A DNA stretch of 64,000 bases from assembly GCA_019233755.1 (NCBI GenBank), contig JAFAMD010000013.1, positions 1 to 64,000 on the forward strand, given 5' to 3'. The notes under the pieces were generated by a model that saw only the letters and a program-made list of their open reading frames with translations, had not been told where the DNA came from and searched no databases. Below, one piece after another: positions 41,475 through 49,417 of the stretch; the stretch's first letter is position 1, and each line of letters opens with the position of its first letter. Origin of the DNA: Acidobacteriaceae bacterium. Its GTDB lineage: Bacteria; Acidobacteriota; Terriglobia; Bryobacterales; Bryobacteraceae. Made by a program: the position numbers and the translations under genes.

Positions 41475-43703
41475 ATGCTATTTCCCGACATCCGATTCGA
41501 ACCCGCCGCCAGCTATGAAGACGCGGTAGGGCGCGCCGCCGCCGAGAGCGCGATCGACCATGAATATTGGGACATTTTCAGAAAACGGCACGAAGCCTCG
41601 CTCGAGGCCAAGCGAAAGATTCTGCAGGCCCGCGGATGGGATGTTTCGAATCTTGAGGCGATAGAGAAGCAACGCCGGCGGCACTTTGAGGAGACGGTTG
41701 CGGCGGTTCTGCCGGCAACGGTCGTGATCGGCGAGACCGAGAGGTGGGTGCCGCTGACGCTGACGGAGCACGAGGGGGCGGTCAGCTATGAGTTTTCCCT
41801 GGAGGACGAGAAGACCGTCACGGGCACTCTGGAACTTGGCCGGATGCGGCGCGTGCGCAACGTGCAGAACGGCGACCGGCAGCGGTGGACGTATGCGCTG
41901 GAGCTGCCACCGGAGGTACCGCTCGGCTATCACACGCTGCGAGTGATGCTGGGAGGGCGGGAAGCGGGCCAGAGCCATGTGATTGTTTGCCCGGACCGCG
42001 CGTATCTGCCGGAGCGGCTGGCGAATGGCGGGCGCACTGCGGGCTTCAACGTTTCGCTTTACGGATTACGATCGAACCGCAACTGGGGCTGCGGCGATTT
42101 TACGGATTTGCACGGTTTGATTGATTGGGCACGGCAAGACGTGGGGTTCAGCCTGATCGGACTGAATCCGCTGCATGCGCTATCTAACCGGGTGCCGTAC
42201 AACACGAGTCCGTACCTGCCGCTCTCGATGTACTACAAAAATTTCATTTACCTTGACATCGAACGCGTGCCGGAGTTTGCGTATTCGCGGGCGGCGAAAT
42301 GCGCTTTCGGTTCGGCGCGGCAGCAGGAAAAGATCCGGCGGCTGCGCGAGGCGGAATTCGTCCAGTACGAAGATGTGGACCGCTTGAAGCGGCGGTTTTT
42401 GAAACTGCTGTATCGCGAATTCCGACGGGGAGCGACCGGACCGGAGCGGGCTAAAGCATTCCGCGAGTACTGCGAGCGCGAAGGAGACCTGCTGGACAAG
42501 TTTGCCCTGCACTGCGCGCTGGATGAAGTGCTGCACAAGCAGAACAGGAATCTGTGGACATGGCGTGACTGGCCGGCGGAGTTCCAGTCGCCGGATTCAC
42601 AGGCGTGCCAGCGCTTTGCGCGGGAGCATGCGCAACTCATCGAGTTCTACAAGTACATTCAGTTTGCGATTGAGGAGCAGCTTGCGGCGGCACAGGCGTA
42701 CGCAAAAGAACAGGGCATGGAGATAGGGCTGTACCACGATCTGGCGGTGGCGACGGACAGCCACGGCTCGGATTTGTGGGCGAATCGCGAATTCTATATC
42801 AACGGCTGCCGGATGGGTGCACCACCGGACGACTTTTCCCCCAAAGGGCAGGACTGGGGCTTTCCGCCACCGAACACCGATGCCCATGGCGACAACGGAT
42901 ACCGGTTGTATCGCGAGAGCATACGCAAGATTGTGAAGGATGGCGGGGCGCTCCGCCTGGATCACGTTATGCGCCTGTTCCGGCTCTTCTGGATACCCGA
43001 AGGCATGGAAGCGTGGCAAGGCACGTATGTTCGCGACGCAGCGACGGATTTGATGCGGGTGCTGGCTCTCGAGAGCGTGCGGAGCCGGAATGTGATTATC
43101 GGAGAGGATCTCGGGACGGTGACGGATGAGATGCGCGACTCGCTGGCGCAGTTCGGCATCCTGAGCTACCGCGTGTTCTATTTCGAAAAAGACAAGCAAG
43201 GCGCGAACTTCAAGCACGGCTGGGAGTATCCGCGACAAGCGCTTGTCTCCTCGACGACGCACGATCTGCCGACGCTGGCGGGGTTCTGGACGAATCGGGA
43301 CATCGAGGCCCGGAAGGCGGCCGGGCTGATTGATGAAGCCGCTTACCGGACGCAGGTCTCGGATCGCAGCGTCGAGAAGCAGCGGATGCTCGACCTGCTG
43401 CATTCGGAGCGTTTGCTTCCGGAGGGGTATACGCGGAATGCCGAGGATGTGAGCGAACTGGATGGCCCGCTGCACAATGCGTCGATCGGTTTCCTGGCTC
43501 AAGTGCCTTCCATGATTTTGCTGCTGAACCAGGAAGATTTCACAAAGGAGACCGAGCAGCAAAACCTCCCGGGCAGCACGGCACAGTATCCAAACTGGCA
43601 GCGTAAGATGCGGGTGAAGATTGAGGACCTGCGGTCGCCGGAAGTGCAGCCTTATACGAACATGTTCCGGGATCAGTTGGAGCGGACGGGACGGCGGGCG
43701 TAG
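41475..43703 (+). CDS. malQ: 4-alpha-glucanotransferase (GH77)
   Basis: This 742-residue MalQ-type enzyme moves alpha-1,4-glucan segments between maltooligosaccharides. It has an N-terminal beta domain (about 60-175) and then a GH77 barrel with SLYGLRSNRNWGCGDF, SPYLPLSMYYKNF, DLAVATDSHGSD, the nucleophile region GGALRLDHVMRLFRL, the acid/base region VIIGEDLGTVTDEM and the transition-state Asp in STTHDLPTLAGFW. GAGGA lies 4 nt before the ATG. Its function links to the glycogen debranching enzyme at the window end. Confidence 0.94.
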   Translation: MLFPDIRFEPAASYEDAVGRAAAESAIDHEYWDIFRKRHEASLEAKRKILQARGWDVSNLEAIEKQRRRHFEETVAAVLPATVVIGETERWVPLTLTEHEGAVSYEFSLEDEKTVTGTLELGRMRRVRNVQNGDRQRWTYALELPPEVPLGYHTLRVMLGGREAGQSHVIVCPDRAYLPERLANGGRTAGFNVSLYGLRSNRNWGCGDFTDLHGLIDWARQDVGFSLIGLNPLHALSNRVPYNTSPYLPLSMYYKNFIYLDIERVPEFAYSRAAKCAFGSARQQEKIRRLREAEFVQYEDVDRLKRRFLKLLYREFRRGATGPERAKAFREYCEREGDLLDKFALHCALDEVLHKQNRNLWTWRDWPAEFQSPDSQACQRFAREHAQLIEFYKYIQFAIEEQLAAAQAYAKEQGMEIGLYHDLAVATDSHGSDLWANREFYINGCRMGAPPDDFSPKGQDWGFPPPNTDAHGDNGYRLYRESIRKIVKDGGALRLDHVMRLFRLFWIPEGMEAWQGTYVRDAATDLMRVLALESVRSRNVIIGEDLGTVTDEMRDSLAQFGILSYRVFYFEKDKQGANFKHGWEYPRQALVSSTTHDLPTLAGFWTNRDIEARKAAGLIDEAAYRTQVSDRSVEKQRMLDLLHSERLLPEGYTRNAEDVSELDGPLHNASIGFLAQVPSMILLLNQEDFTKETEQQNLPGSTAQYPNWQRKMRVKIEDLRSPEVQPYTNMFRDQLERTGRRA

Positions 43704-43716
43704 GGGCGCATAAGAG

Positions 43717-43746
43717 CAAGTGATTGAGCCGCGAATACACGCGAAT
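43717..43746 (+). repeat. 30-bp direct repeat, copy 1 (left flank of the pentapeptide gene)
   Basis: This copy begins CAAGTGATTGAGCCG and ends at the ACGCGAAT bases of 43739-43746. It matches 45552-45581 at 29 of 30 positions in the same orientation (G/A difference at 43731). It starts 13 nt after the malQ stop codon. Confidence 0.85.
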
Positions 43747-43754
43747 TTTACAGT

Positions 43755-45464
43755 TTAATCCTCAGCCGAACGCCGGACAGAAGGTGCTGCCTTTTGCCGG
43801 CGGACCTCGTCAGCTTTCTCCAGCGCCGGGGCAACGATTTTCCCCTCGAAGGCTGCCAGGAGGGTGTCGGCATTCTTATACTCCAACAAAGGGAGCGCCC
43901 AGTAATACTTGCGCGGAAGGTCGTCGAACATGCCGAATGCTGGCTGCCCCCGTTCCAGGATGGTCACGAACGGCACCATGTAGTCGGGCACAGTGGCCTG
44001 AAGCTCCAAGGGCACCGAACAGGGATTCGTGATATCGGCAATTACGAATCGGGAAAGACCGGCAATCACTTTGACGGTTTCGGTGAGATCCCGATCTGTC
44101 GGGCGCTCGAAATCAAAAATCATCGGAAGATAGCCGAGCGAACGAAGCTTGTCAGCCATTCGATTCAGCAGCTCTTTGCGCTCCGTGAACCGGCCCAGAA
44201 TCAACACCGCTTTTTCGCCCATCGTCGTGAGGACATTGCGCAGCTTCTGACGGCTCATGAGAAGGTAAATGAATTGGGCCAATTCAAGATCGTCTACCTG
44301 TATCGGCGGCTCGTCTGATATCAGCAAGTTCGACTGCTTGGCGCCTTCCAGGTTCACATCCCAAGCTGAAATGCCATACACAGAGCAGTCCGAAAGATTT
44401 GCTCCTCCGAAGTCAGTCTTCACCAAGATGGAGTAGGTCAGTTTCGCTCCAGCCAGGTCGGCTTTGAACAGAGAAGAGTTGATCATTTTCGCCGAATGCA
44501 GATTCGCCTGACGAAGGTCAGCTCTTCCGAGGTTCGCGGAATTGAGGTTCGCCCACGAGAGATCTGCATCGAAAAGGATCGCTTTATCGAGATTCGCTCC
44601 GCTCAGGTCTGCCTCGAGGAGATGAGCACCCCACAGGACTGACTTGCTAAGGTTCGCAAAACTGATTAGGGCGAAGTTGAGATCCGCATGCTGAAGTACA
44701 CTCTCGCTGAGGTTCGCGCAGCCCAGTTTTGCAGAGCTGAGATTAGCGTCCTGGAGCCTTGCCCGGCTAAGGTCCACCCCATTGAGGTTCGCATGGCTAA
44801 GATTTGCTTCCTCGAGCCTCGCCTCACTGAGGTTCGCACCGCTGAGGTCCGCCCGGCTGAGATCCGCCTTGGCTAAGTTTCTTCCCCGCAGGTCCGCCCT
44901 TTTGAGGTTTGGAATCTCGGGATTCTGTGCCCTCCATTCGTTCCAAGCTGCCACCCCGGCCCGAAGTTTATCGAGATGTGACGGGTTCGCTTCACCCCAA
45001 TCGCCTCTCGACCAGTTCATCTCGCGCGGCTGGCCCCTCTTCAGGTTTGCTTCGCCCAAATCGACTCCGGAGAGGTTCGCTTCACGCAGGTTCGCGCATT
45101 CCAGGTTGGCCCCGATGATCTTCGTTTCGCTTAGATTCGCATTTTCGAGGTTTGCCCATCGCAGGTCGGCTTCGCACAAATCAGCTTCCGACAGATCCGA
45201 GCAGCTCAGGTTGGCTGCCAACAGCTTGGCCTCAGGCAGTTGCGCGGATCTCAGGTTAGTCCCAAGCAGGTTTGCTTCGGTGAGGTTCGCCCTATCGAGG
45301 ATCGCCGAGCTCAAGTCCGCATCGCGAAAGTCAGCTTCGCGCAGATCCAGCCAGATCAGGTTCGCCTTAACCAAATCGGGTTTGACGGCCGGATTCTCGC
45401 GCCTCCATTCATTCCAGACCTGGACGCCATCGTAGAGCTTCGCAAGGTGCTCCGGATTAGCCAT
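43755..45464 (-). CDS. Pentapeptide-repeat protein with C-terminal Rossmann/TIR-like domain
   Basis: This 569-residue protein has two pentapeptide solenoids (A[D/N]Lxx repeats), each introduced by a similar cap: HLAKLYDGVQVWNEWR near residue 6 and HLDKLRAGVAAWNEWR near residue 149. A final domain (about 410-545) has beta-alpha units, KAVLILGRFTERKELL, IFDFERPTDRDLTETV and SRFVIADITNP. This tail is recurrent in pentapeptide proteins, and its layout recalls TIR or nucleotide-handling folds, but I cannot name a reaction. The frame opens at 45575; the ATG at 45464 starts the cap and avoids the flanking repeat. It is cytosolic and lies between two 30-bp direct repeats. Confidence 0.85.
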   Translation of the reverse strand: MANPEHLAKLYDGVQVWNEWRRENPAVKPDLVKANLIWLDLREADFRDADLSSAILDRANLTEANLLGTNLRSAQLPEAKLLAANLSCSDLSEADLCEADLRWANLENANLSETKIIGANLECANLREANLSGVDLGEANLKRGQPREMNWSRGDWGEANPSHLDKLRAGVAAWNEWRAQNPEIPNLKRADLRGRNLAKADLSRADLSGANLSEARLEEANLSHANLNGVDLSRARLQDANLSSAKLGCANLSESVLQHADLNFALISFANLSKSVLWGAHLLEADLSGANLDKAILFDADLSWANLNSANLGRADLRQANLHSAKMINSSLFKADLAGAKLTYSILVKTDFGGANLSDCSVYGISAWDVNLEGAKQSNLLISDEPPIQVDDLELAQFIYLLMSRQKLRNVLTTMGEKAVLILGRFTERKELLNRMADKLRSLGYLPMIFDFERPTDRDLTETVKVIAGLSRFVIADITNPCSVPLELQATVPDYMVPFVTILERGQPAFGMFDDLPRKYYWALPLLEYKNADTLLAAFEGKIVAPALEKADEVRRQKAAPSVRRSAED

Positions 45465-45551
45465 TTTCTCAGCGTAAGCTCTCCGGGGAGGTCGGTGTTG
45501 GAATCTCCTGCTGAGCAGGCCGGAATTCGGAACGCCGGGGCGGCGGGCGCT

Positions 45552-45581
45552 CAAGTGATTGAGCCACGAATACACGCGAAT
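45552..45581 (+). repeat. 30-bp direct repeat, copy 2 (right flank of the pentapeptide gene)
   Basis: This copy matches 43717-43746 at 29 of 30 positions in the same orientation. Just beyond it a further imperfect 7-base phase continues (CGAATAGACGCAAAT), as in dispersed repeats built from short phased units. The two copies are 1,835 bp apart, start to start. Confidence 0.85.
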
Positions 45582-45734
45582 AGACGCAAATTAGAGATCG
45601 CGGACGACGCGCTCCGGGGTAACGATCTCATACCATAATCGAGGGAAGTGCCAGTCGGAACTGCAAGCCCGGACATCGAGACCGAAGACACGTCCGGCCA
45701 TAGCCCGAGCCGGACCGAGGATTCGTTGTCCCAA

Positions 45735-45905
45735 ATGTACTGGTCGCCCCACGCCCACGACCGCGGGGTCTGCCATTGCGGCCATTTCTGGAACACCTTC
45801 GATACGGGTGGCGTCTGCCCGGCCTGCCTGTATCAGTGGACGATGACGGCCTGCCTCTCCTGCCGCCAGTGGTCTCCGCATTCCGATTGGTATGTGACAG
45901 ATTAG
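45735..45905 (+). CDS. Small zinc-ribbon-like protein
   Basis: This 56-residue protein has three Cys pairs (CHC, CPAC, CLSC) separated by conserved-looking aromatic residues (GHFWNTFDTGG, QWTMT, WSPHSDWY). The spacing is that of a small zinc ribbon, so a metal-binding structural or nucleic-acid-contacting role is likely. The frame opens at a GTG at 45648. I prefer the ATG at 45735 because the added residues are low-complexity, but no good ribosome site decides it. It lies just right of the direct repeat. Confidence 0.6.
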   Translation: MYWSPHAHDRGVCHCGHFWNTFDTGGVCPACLYQWTMTACLSCRQWSPHSDWYVTD

Positions 45906-45947
45906 CCGGAACTGTCATTTCCTGAGGAAATTTGAGATTGTTAACTG

Positions 45948-47117
45948 ATGAATCGCAGAGATCTTCTGCTCTCGATGGGCGCTGCCGCTATGACGCCGGA
46001 GCTGACGGCTTCTGCCAGGGCCGCGGATCAGAAACAAGTCCTGCCGCTCGAACAGTTTCAACCGCGCAGCATGCTGCATACGCAAGAGACGAGGGTGCCG
46101 CGCTCGGCTTTCCCGGTGATCGACATGCATACGCACATCACGCATGCTGGCGGGTTGGAGGGCCCGGGGGAGATTCGCTTTGCAGCCTCAGCCGAGGAGT
46201 GTCTCACTGTGATGGATCGCAAGAACATTCGCACCATGGTCAATCTGACGAGCGGCTATGGGGCAAATCTTCAGCAGGCGATCGACAAACTGCAAACAGC
46301 GTATCCGGAGCGTTTTATCGTATTCACTGAGCCGGCATGGAGCAGGGCCGCCGATGCAGATTACTCGAAGGTGCAGGCGGATTTGATTGCCGATGCTCAC
46401 CAGCGCGGCGCGAAGGGGCTCAAAATTCTGAAGATTCTGGGGCTCTATCTTCGTGAGAACGTGACGACAGGCACGCTCGTGCGCATCGACGACCCGCGTT
46501 TCGATGCGATGTGGGAGGCCGCCGGGTCGTTTAATATGCCGGTTGCGATTCATTCGTCGGATCCGGAGGCGTTCTTTCTGCCGGTGGACCGTTTTAACGA
46601 GCGCTGGGAGGAGTTGAACGCGCATCCGGACTGGTCGTTCTATGGCCGGGATTTCCCGACGAATCGCGAGCTTCAGGAAGCTCGCCGGAACGTGATGCGG
46701 CGTCATCCACGAACGCAGTTCGTCTGCCTGCACGTCGCGGATTCGGAAGATCTGCAATATGTTTCGGAGTGTCTGGACACCCACCCGAACATGCACGTCG
46801 AGATGGCAGCCAGAATTGGAGAGCTTGGACGCCAGCCCCGAGCCGCCTATCAGTTCATTGAACGATATCAGGACCGGGTCATGTTCGGAACTGACGCGGT
46901 TCCCGGAGGGAAAGACACGCCGCAACAGGTATTCAACGATCGGCTCTATGAGATCTATTACCGGTTTCTGGAGACGAACGATGAGTACTTCGACTACGCG
47001 CCGGCACCCATCCCGCCGCAAGGGAGATGGAGAATTTATGGCCTCGGCCTGCCCGAGCCGATACTTCGGAAGATCTATTTGGAGAATGCCGCGCGCTTAC
47101 TGAATCTTTCGGCCTGA
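45948..47117 (+). CDS. Amidohydrolase-family protein with Tat-like signal
   Basis: This 389-residue protein begins MNRRDLLLSMGAAAM, a twin-arginine export signal, and then has an amidohydrolase-2 TIM-barrel. Visible motifs are the metal-binding HTHITHAGG (about 64-72), GAKGLKILKILGLY (Lys region), VAIHSSDPEAFF (His), FVCLHVADSED (His) and RVMFGTDAVPG (Asp). Related enzymes include decarboxylases and hydrolases of aromatic or amide compounds; the substrate is unknown. Folding with metal before export would explain the Tat route. It is monocistronic. Confidence 0.87.
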   Translation: MNRRDLLLSMGAAAMTPELTASARAADQKQVLPLEQFQPRSMLHTQETRVPRSAFPVIDMHTHITHAGGLEGPGEIRFAASAEECLTVMDRKNIRTMVNLTSGYGANLQQAIDKLQTAYPERFIVFTEPAWSRAADADYSKVQADLIADAHQRGAKGLKILKILGLYLRENVTTGTLVRIDDPRFDAMWEAAGSFNMPVAIHSSDPEAFFLPVDRFNERWEELNAHPDWSFYGRDFPTNRELQEARRNVMRRHPRTQFVCLHVADSEDLQYVSECLDTHPNMHVEMAARIGELGRQPRAAYQFIERYQDRVMFGTDAVPGGKDTPQQVFNDRLYEIYYRFLETNDEYFDYAPAPIPPQGRWRIYGLGLPEPILRKIYLENAARLLNLSA

Positions 47118-47243
47118 GGCTCGGCCTGAAAGTCCTTGGAACTTTTCCGATCGAAATAGCGTTAGCTAATAGCGCTTGGCTCGGGGATCACTTTCCAGCA
47201 TTTCCCTGGGCGAAGATGTGAAATCATTTGCCGGGAGGTCTAC

Positions 47244-47801
47244 GTGAATAAGGGACTCTGTTTTATGTTTGTTGCATTGACGGCTGCTCCAATTGCCGTG
47301 CTTGCACAGCAGCCGGCGGCGGCGCCAGCTAATCCGATCACTGCCAGCGAAAAAGGTTTTTACGCATTGGTCAGCGGTGAAGTAATTGCTGCCGCCGAGA
47401 AGATGCCGGAAGAAAACTATTCTTTCAAGCCAACGCCGGAGGTTCGAAGTTTTGGTCAACTGGTCGGTCACGTCGCGGATGCTCAGTATGGTTTTTGTTC
47501 GATGGCTAGCGGCGAACCGAATCCCATGAAAAATATCGAAAAAATTAAGACCTCGAAGGCCGACCTGGTGGCGGCGCTGCAGGACGCCGTTGGCTACTGC
47601 AACAAGGTGTTTGCCGGCATGACTGATGCGCAGGGGAGTCAGACAGTGAAATTGATGAGCTACGACGTGGCGAGGCTTACTGTTCTTTCCGTCAATACAG
47701 CGCATACTGACGAACACTACGGAAACATGGTCACCTATATGCGATTGAAAGGGATTGTGCCTCCCAGCAGCGAAAAACGCGGCAGCCAGGGGCAGAAGTG
47801 A
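47244..47801 (+). CDS. DinB-family exported protein
   Basis: This 185-residue protein has a signal peptide (about 1-22) and a DinB-like four-helix bundle. The metal-binding His pattern is present: FGQLVGHVADAQ in helix 2 and HTDEHYGNMVTYMR in the last helices. DinB-fold proteins include thiol S-transferases and damage-induced proteins of unknown reaction. The export signal is a feature common in acidobacterial members. GGGAGG lies 7 nt before the GTG at 47244. Confidence 0.85.
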   Translation: MNKGLCFMFVALTAAPIAVLAQQPAAAPANPITASEKGFYALVSGEVIAAAEKMPEENYSFKPTPEVRSFGQLVGHVADAQYGFCSMASGEPNPMKNIEKIKTSKADLVAALQDAVGYCNKVFAGMTDAQGSQTVKLMSYDVARLTVLSVNTAHTDEHYGNMVTYMRLKGIVPPSSEKRGSQGQK

Positions 47802-47825
47802 GATCGCCGCGAGACGTGTCGGAAG

Positions 47826-48170
47826 CTATGACGCAGTTTGGCCTGCAGGCCTTTTTCTAGTACGCCGCCAGCAAATCAGCCAGGCGTCCACGAGAAGAAT
47901 CCCACCAGCGAAATACGGCAGATGCGAGGCGGCCCACAGGACGCTCTGGATGCGTGCCCGGAGCAGAATAATCGCCCGGATCGAATCTGCCCGAATCGTG
48001 ACAGATTGAGCAAGATCGAGGCTCTTCAGACGGGCCAGGTATCCCCGCCCAACGCATCCTTCCAGGCTGTACACACCAACGACGGGGGCGAAGCGGCTCG
48101 CCACGATCAGGTCGCGGGAGAGCTCTTCCCAACTCAGCGGAGCAAACCTGGCTGGGACATCGGCTGCTGT
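47826..48170 (-). pseudogene. C-terminal remnant of a membrane-protein gene
   Basis: A minus-strand frame open from an in-frame TGA at 48171-48173 encodes about 114 residues with protein-like composition (PLSWEELSRDLIVASRF, VVGVYSLEGCVGRGYLARL). It ends in one or two hydrophobic helices (SVLWAASHLPYFAGGILLV) and a basic tail (WRRTRKR). No ATG and no ribosome site are found; the first usable start is a GTG at 48104. It looks like the end of a larger protein whose front is lost to the XRE promoter region. I do not recognise the family. It could instead be a small real gene. Confidence 0.35.
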
Positions 48171-48240
48171 TCACGTGGCTCCTCGGCCACTTATTCTTCC
48201 TTTCTTTTGTGATGCTTGCGGCCGTTCGATTCGATTTCTC

Positions 48241-48269
48241 TTGCGTATTATTGCAATTCGCGATATATA
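48241..48269 (+). promoter_or_regulatory. Promoter of the XRE-NfeD-flotillin-PspA operon
   Basis: TTGCGT (48241-48246) and TATATA (48264-48269) are spaced by 17 nt. Transcription would begin about 8-10 nt before the ATG at 48286, so the mRNA would be almost leaderless. Consistent with this, no Shine-Dalgarno sequence precedes the ATG. Confidence 0.6.
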
Positions 48270-48291
48270 AATTGCAGATCGTTATATGACA
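48250..48291 (+). promoter_or_regulatory. Tandem 21-bp operator-like direct repeat over the promoter and start codon
   Basis: Two abutting 21-bp units (48250-48270 and 48271-48291) share ATTGCA, a central TCG and ATAT at the same offsets, 14 of 21 bases in all. The spacing is exactly two helical turns, so two proteins would bind on one DNA face. The units cover the -10 box and the ATG of the XRE gene, which suits autorepression by that regulator. Confidence 0.55.
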
Positions 48292-48777
48292 GTGGCCGAA
48301 AAAATCCGGTACCTGCGGCTGGTGGAGGGGCACCTGCGCGGGCTGGAGCGCGAGATGACGCAGAAAGAAGTGGTTGCGGCGGTCAAGAAGGAACTGAAGA
48401 AGTCGATCAGCCAGCCGTACCTGTCACAGCTCGAGAACGGGTCGCGGAGGCACCTGACGAACACGACGCGGCTGCTGCTGGCGAGGTTTTTCCGTGTGCA
48501 TCCGGGCTACCTGGTGGATGATCCTGAGGGATTCCAGACCGAGCTGATGACCGATCTGCGGGACGAGGAAGACAAGCTCGATCTCTGGCTGATTCAGGGC
48601 GCGGAGCGGTTCCGGCGGGACCCTTCGCTTTGCGAAGCGCTGGTGCGCGTAGCGCGACACGAGGATTCCCGAAAATGCATGCTGCTGCTTTCGGCCGTGC
48701 TGGACACGCCGGATCTGGTGGACAGGTTGTGGGAAGTTTTGAAGCCGAAGGAAGGAGTTGGCAATGAACCGGCCTGA
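48286..48777 (+). CDS. XRE-family helix-turn-helix regulator
   Basis: This 163-residue cytosolic protein has an N-terminal HTH_XRE domain (about 1-75) with the scanning helix region TQKEVVAAVKKELKKSISQPYLSQLENGSRRH and the usual LxxLARFFxVHPGYLVDD turn, given here in its pieces. A helical C-terminal half (about 85-155) may be for dimerisation or sensing (DLWLIQGAERFRRDPSLCEAL). It heads an operon with an NfeD-like protein, flotillin and PspA, and its own start codon lies in an operator-like repeat. The natural inference is an autoregulated switch for this membrane-stress operon. Confidence 0.88.
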   Translation: MTVAEKIRYLRLVEGHLRGLEREMTQKEVVAAVKKELKKSISQPYLSQLENGSRRHLTNTTRLLLARFFRVHPGYLVDDPEGFQTELMTDLRDEEDKLDLWLIQGAERFRRDPSLCEALVRVARHEDSRKCMLLLSAVLDTPDLVDRLWEVLKPKEGVGNEPA

Positions 48778-49417
48778 CATTTTCCTTTTGTGTTTCGGCG
48801 TGGGCACGCTGTGGGCGCTGGTGACGCTGCTGCTGGGCGGCTTGCACCTGGGACACCACGGCGCGGGGCACGCGCATGCGGGGCATACGCATGTGCACGC
48901 GGGCCATACGCATATGCACGCCGGGCATCAGAGCTCGTTCGGGTGGATCGGGAGCATGCTGAACCCGAGCTCCGTGGCGGTATTTCTGGCATGGTTCGGC
49001 GGCGTGGGTTATCTGCTGACACGGCATGCGGGCCTGGCGTTCTGGGTGGATATGGCGTTGGCGCTGGTGGTCGGGTGCATGGGCGCTTGGTTTCTGGCTG
49101 CGTTCCTGCGGTTCCTGCAATCGCGCGAACAGCCGCTGGATGCGGCGGATTACGACATGGTGGGCGTACTGGGGCAGGTCTCGGCAATAATTCGCGCCGA
49201 CGGCGTGGGTGAAGTTATTTTCGTGCGGGATGGCGCGCGCAACCCGCTGGCGGCGCGCAGCGCGGACGGCACGGAGATCAGGCGCGGAGAAGAAGTGATT
49301 GTCACGCGCTATGAGAAGGGCATTGCGTACGTACGCACCTGGGAGGCAATGACCCAGCCGGGCGCGGAGGGTTGTCGCCCGGAAATATTGCAAAAGGAGA
49401 CAAAACATGTCGAGTGA
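48764..49417 (+). CDS. NfeD-like membrane protein with a His-rich segment
   Basis: This 217-residue protein has a first membrane helix (about 5-25), then a segment with 12 His in 29 residues, including two GHTHxHA units from 21-nt DNA repeats at 48881-48922. Two more helices follow (about 60-110), and then a C-terminal NfeD-type OB domain (about 125-195, VGVLGQVSAIIR, GEEVIVTRYEKGIAYVRTWE). NfeD proteins pair with SPFH proteins. The start at 48764 is set by AAGGAG 7 nt upstream and overlaps the XRE gene end. The His segment is not usual for NfeD and may bind Zn, Ni, Co or Cu. Confidence 0.82.
   Translation: MNRPDIFLLCFGVGTLWALVTLLLGGLHLGHHGAGHAHAGHTHVHAGHTHMHAGHQSSFGWIGSMLNPSSVAVFLAWFGGVGYLLTRHAGLAFWVDMALALVVGCMGAWFLAAFLRFLQSREQPLDAADYDMVGVLGQVSAIIRADGVGEVIFVRDGARNPLAARSADGTEIRRGEEVIVTRYEKGIAYVRTWEAMTQPGAEGCRPEILQKETKHVE

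Noticed and set aside
42597..43562. Antisense open frame (321 codons) inside malQ
   Set aside because: MalQ motifs are intact on the plus strand, and the antisense frame has no domain.
43717..45581. CRISPR-like reading of the two 30-bp repeats
   Set aside because: Only two copies, 1.8 kb apart, with a gene between them. There is no spacer array and no cas gene.
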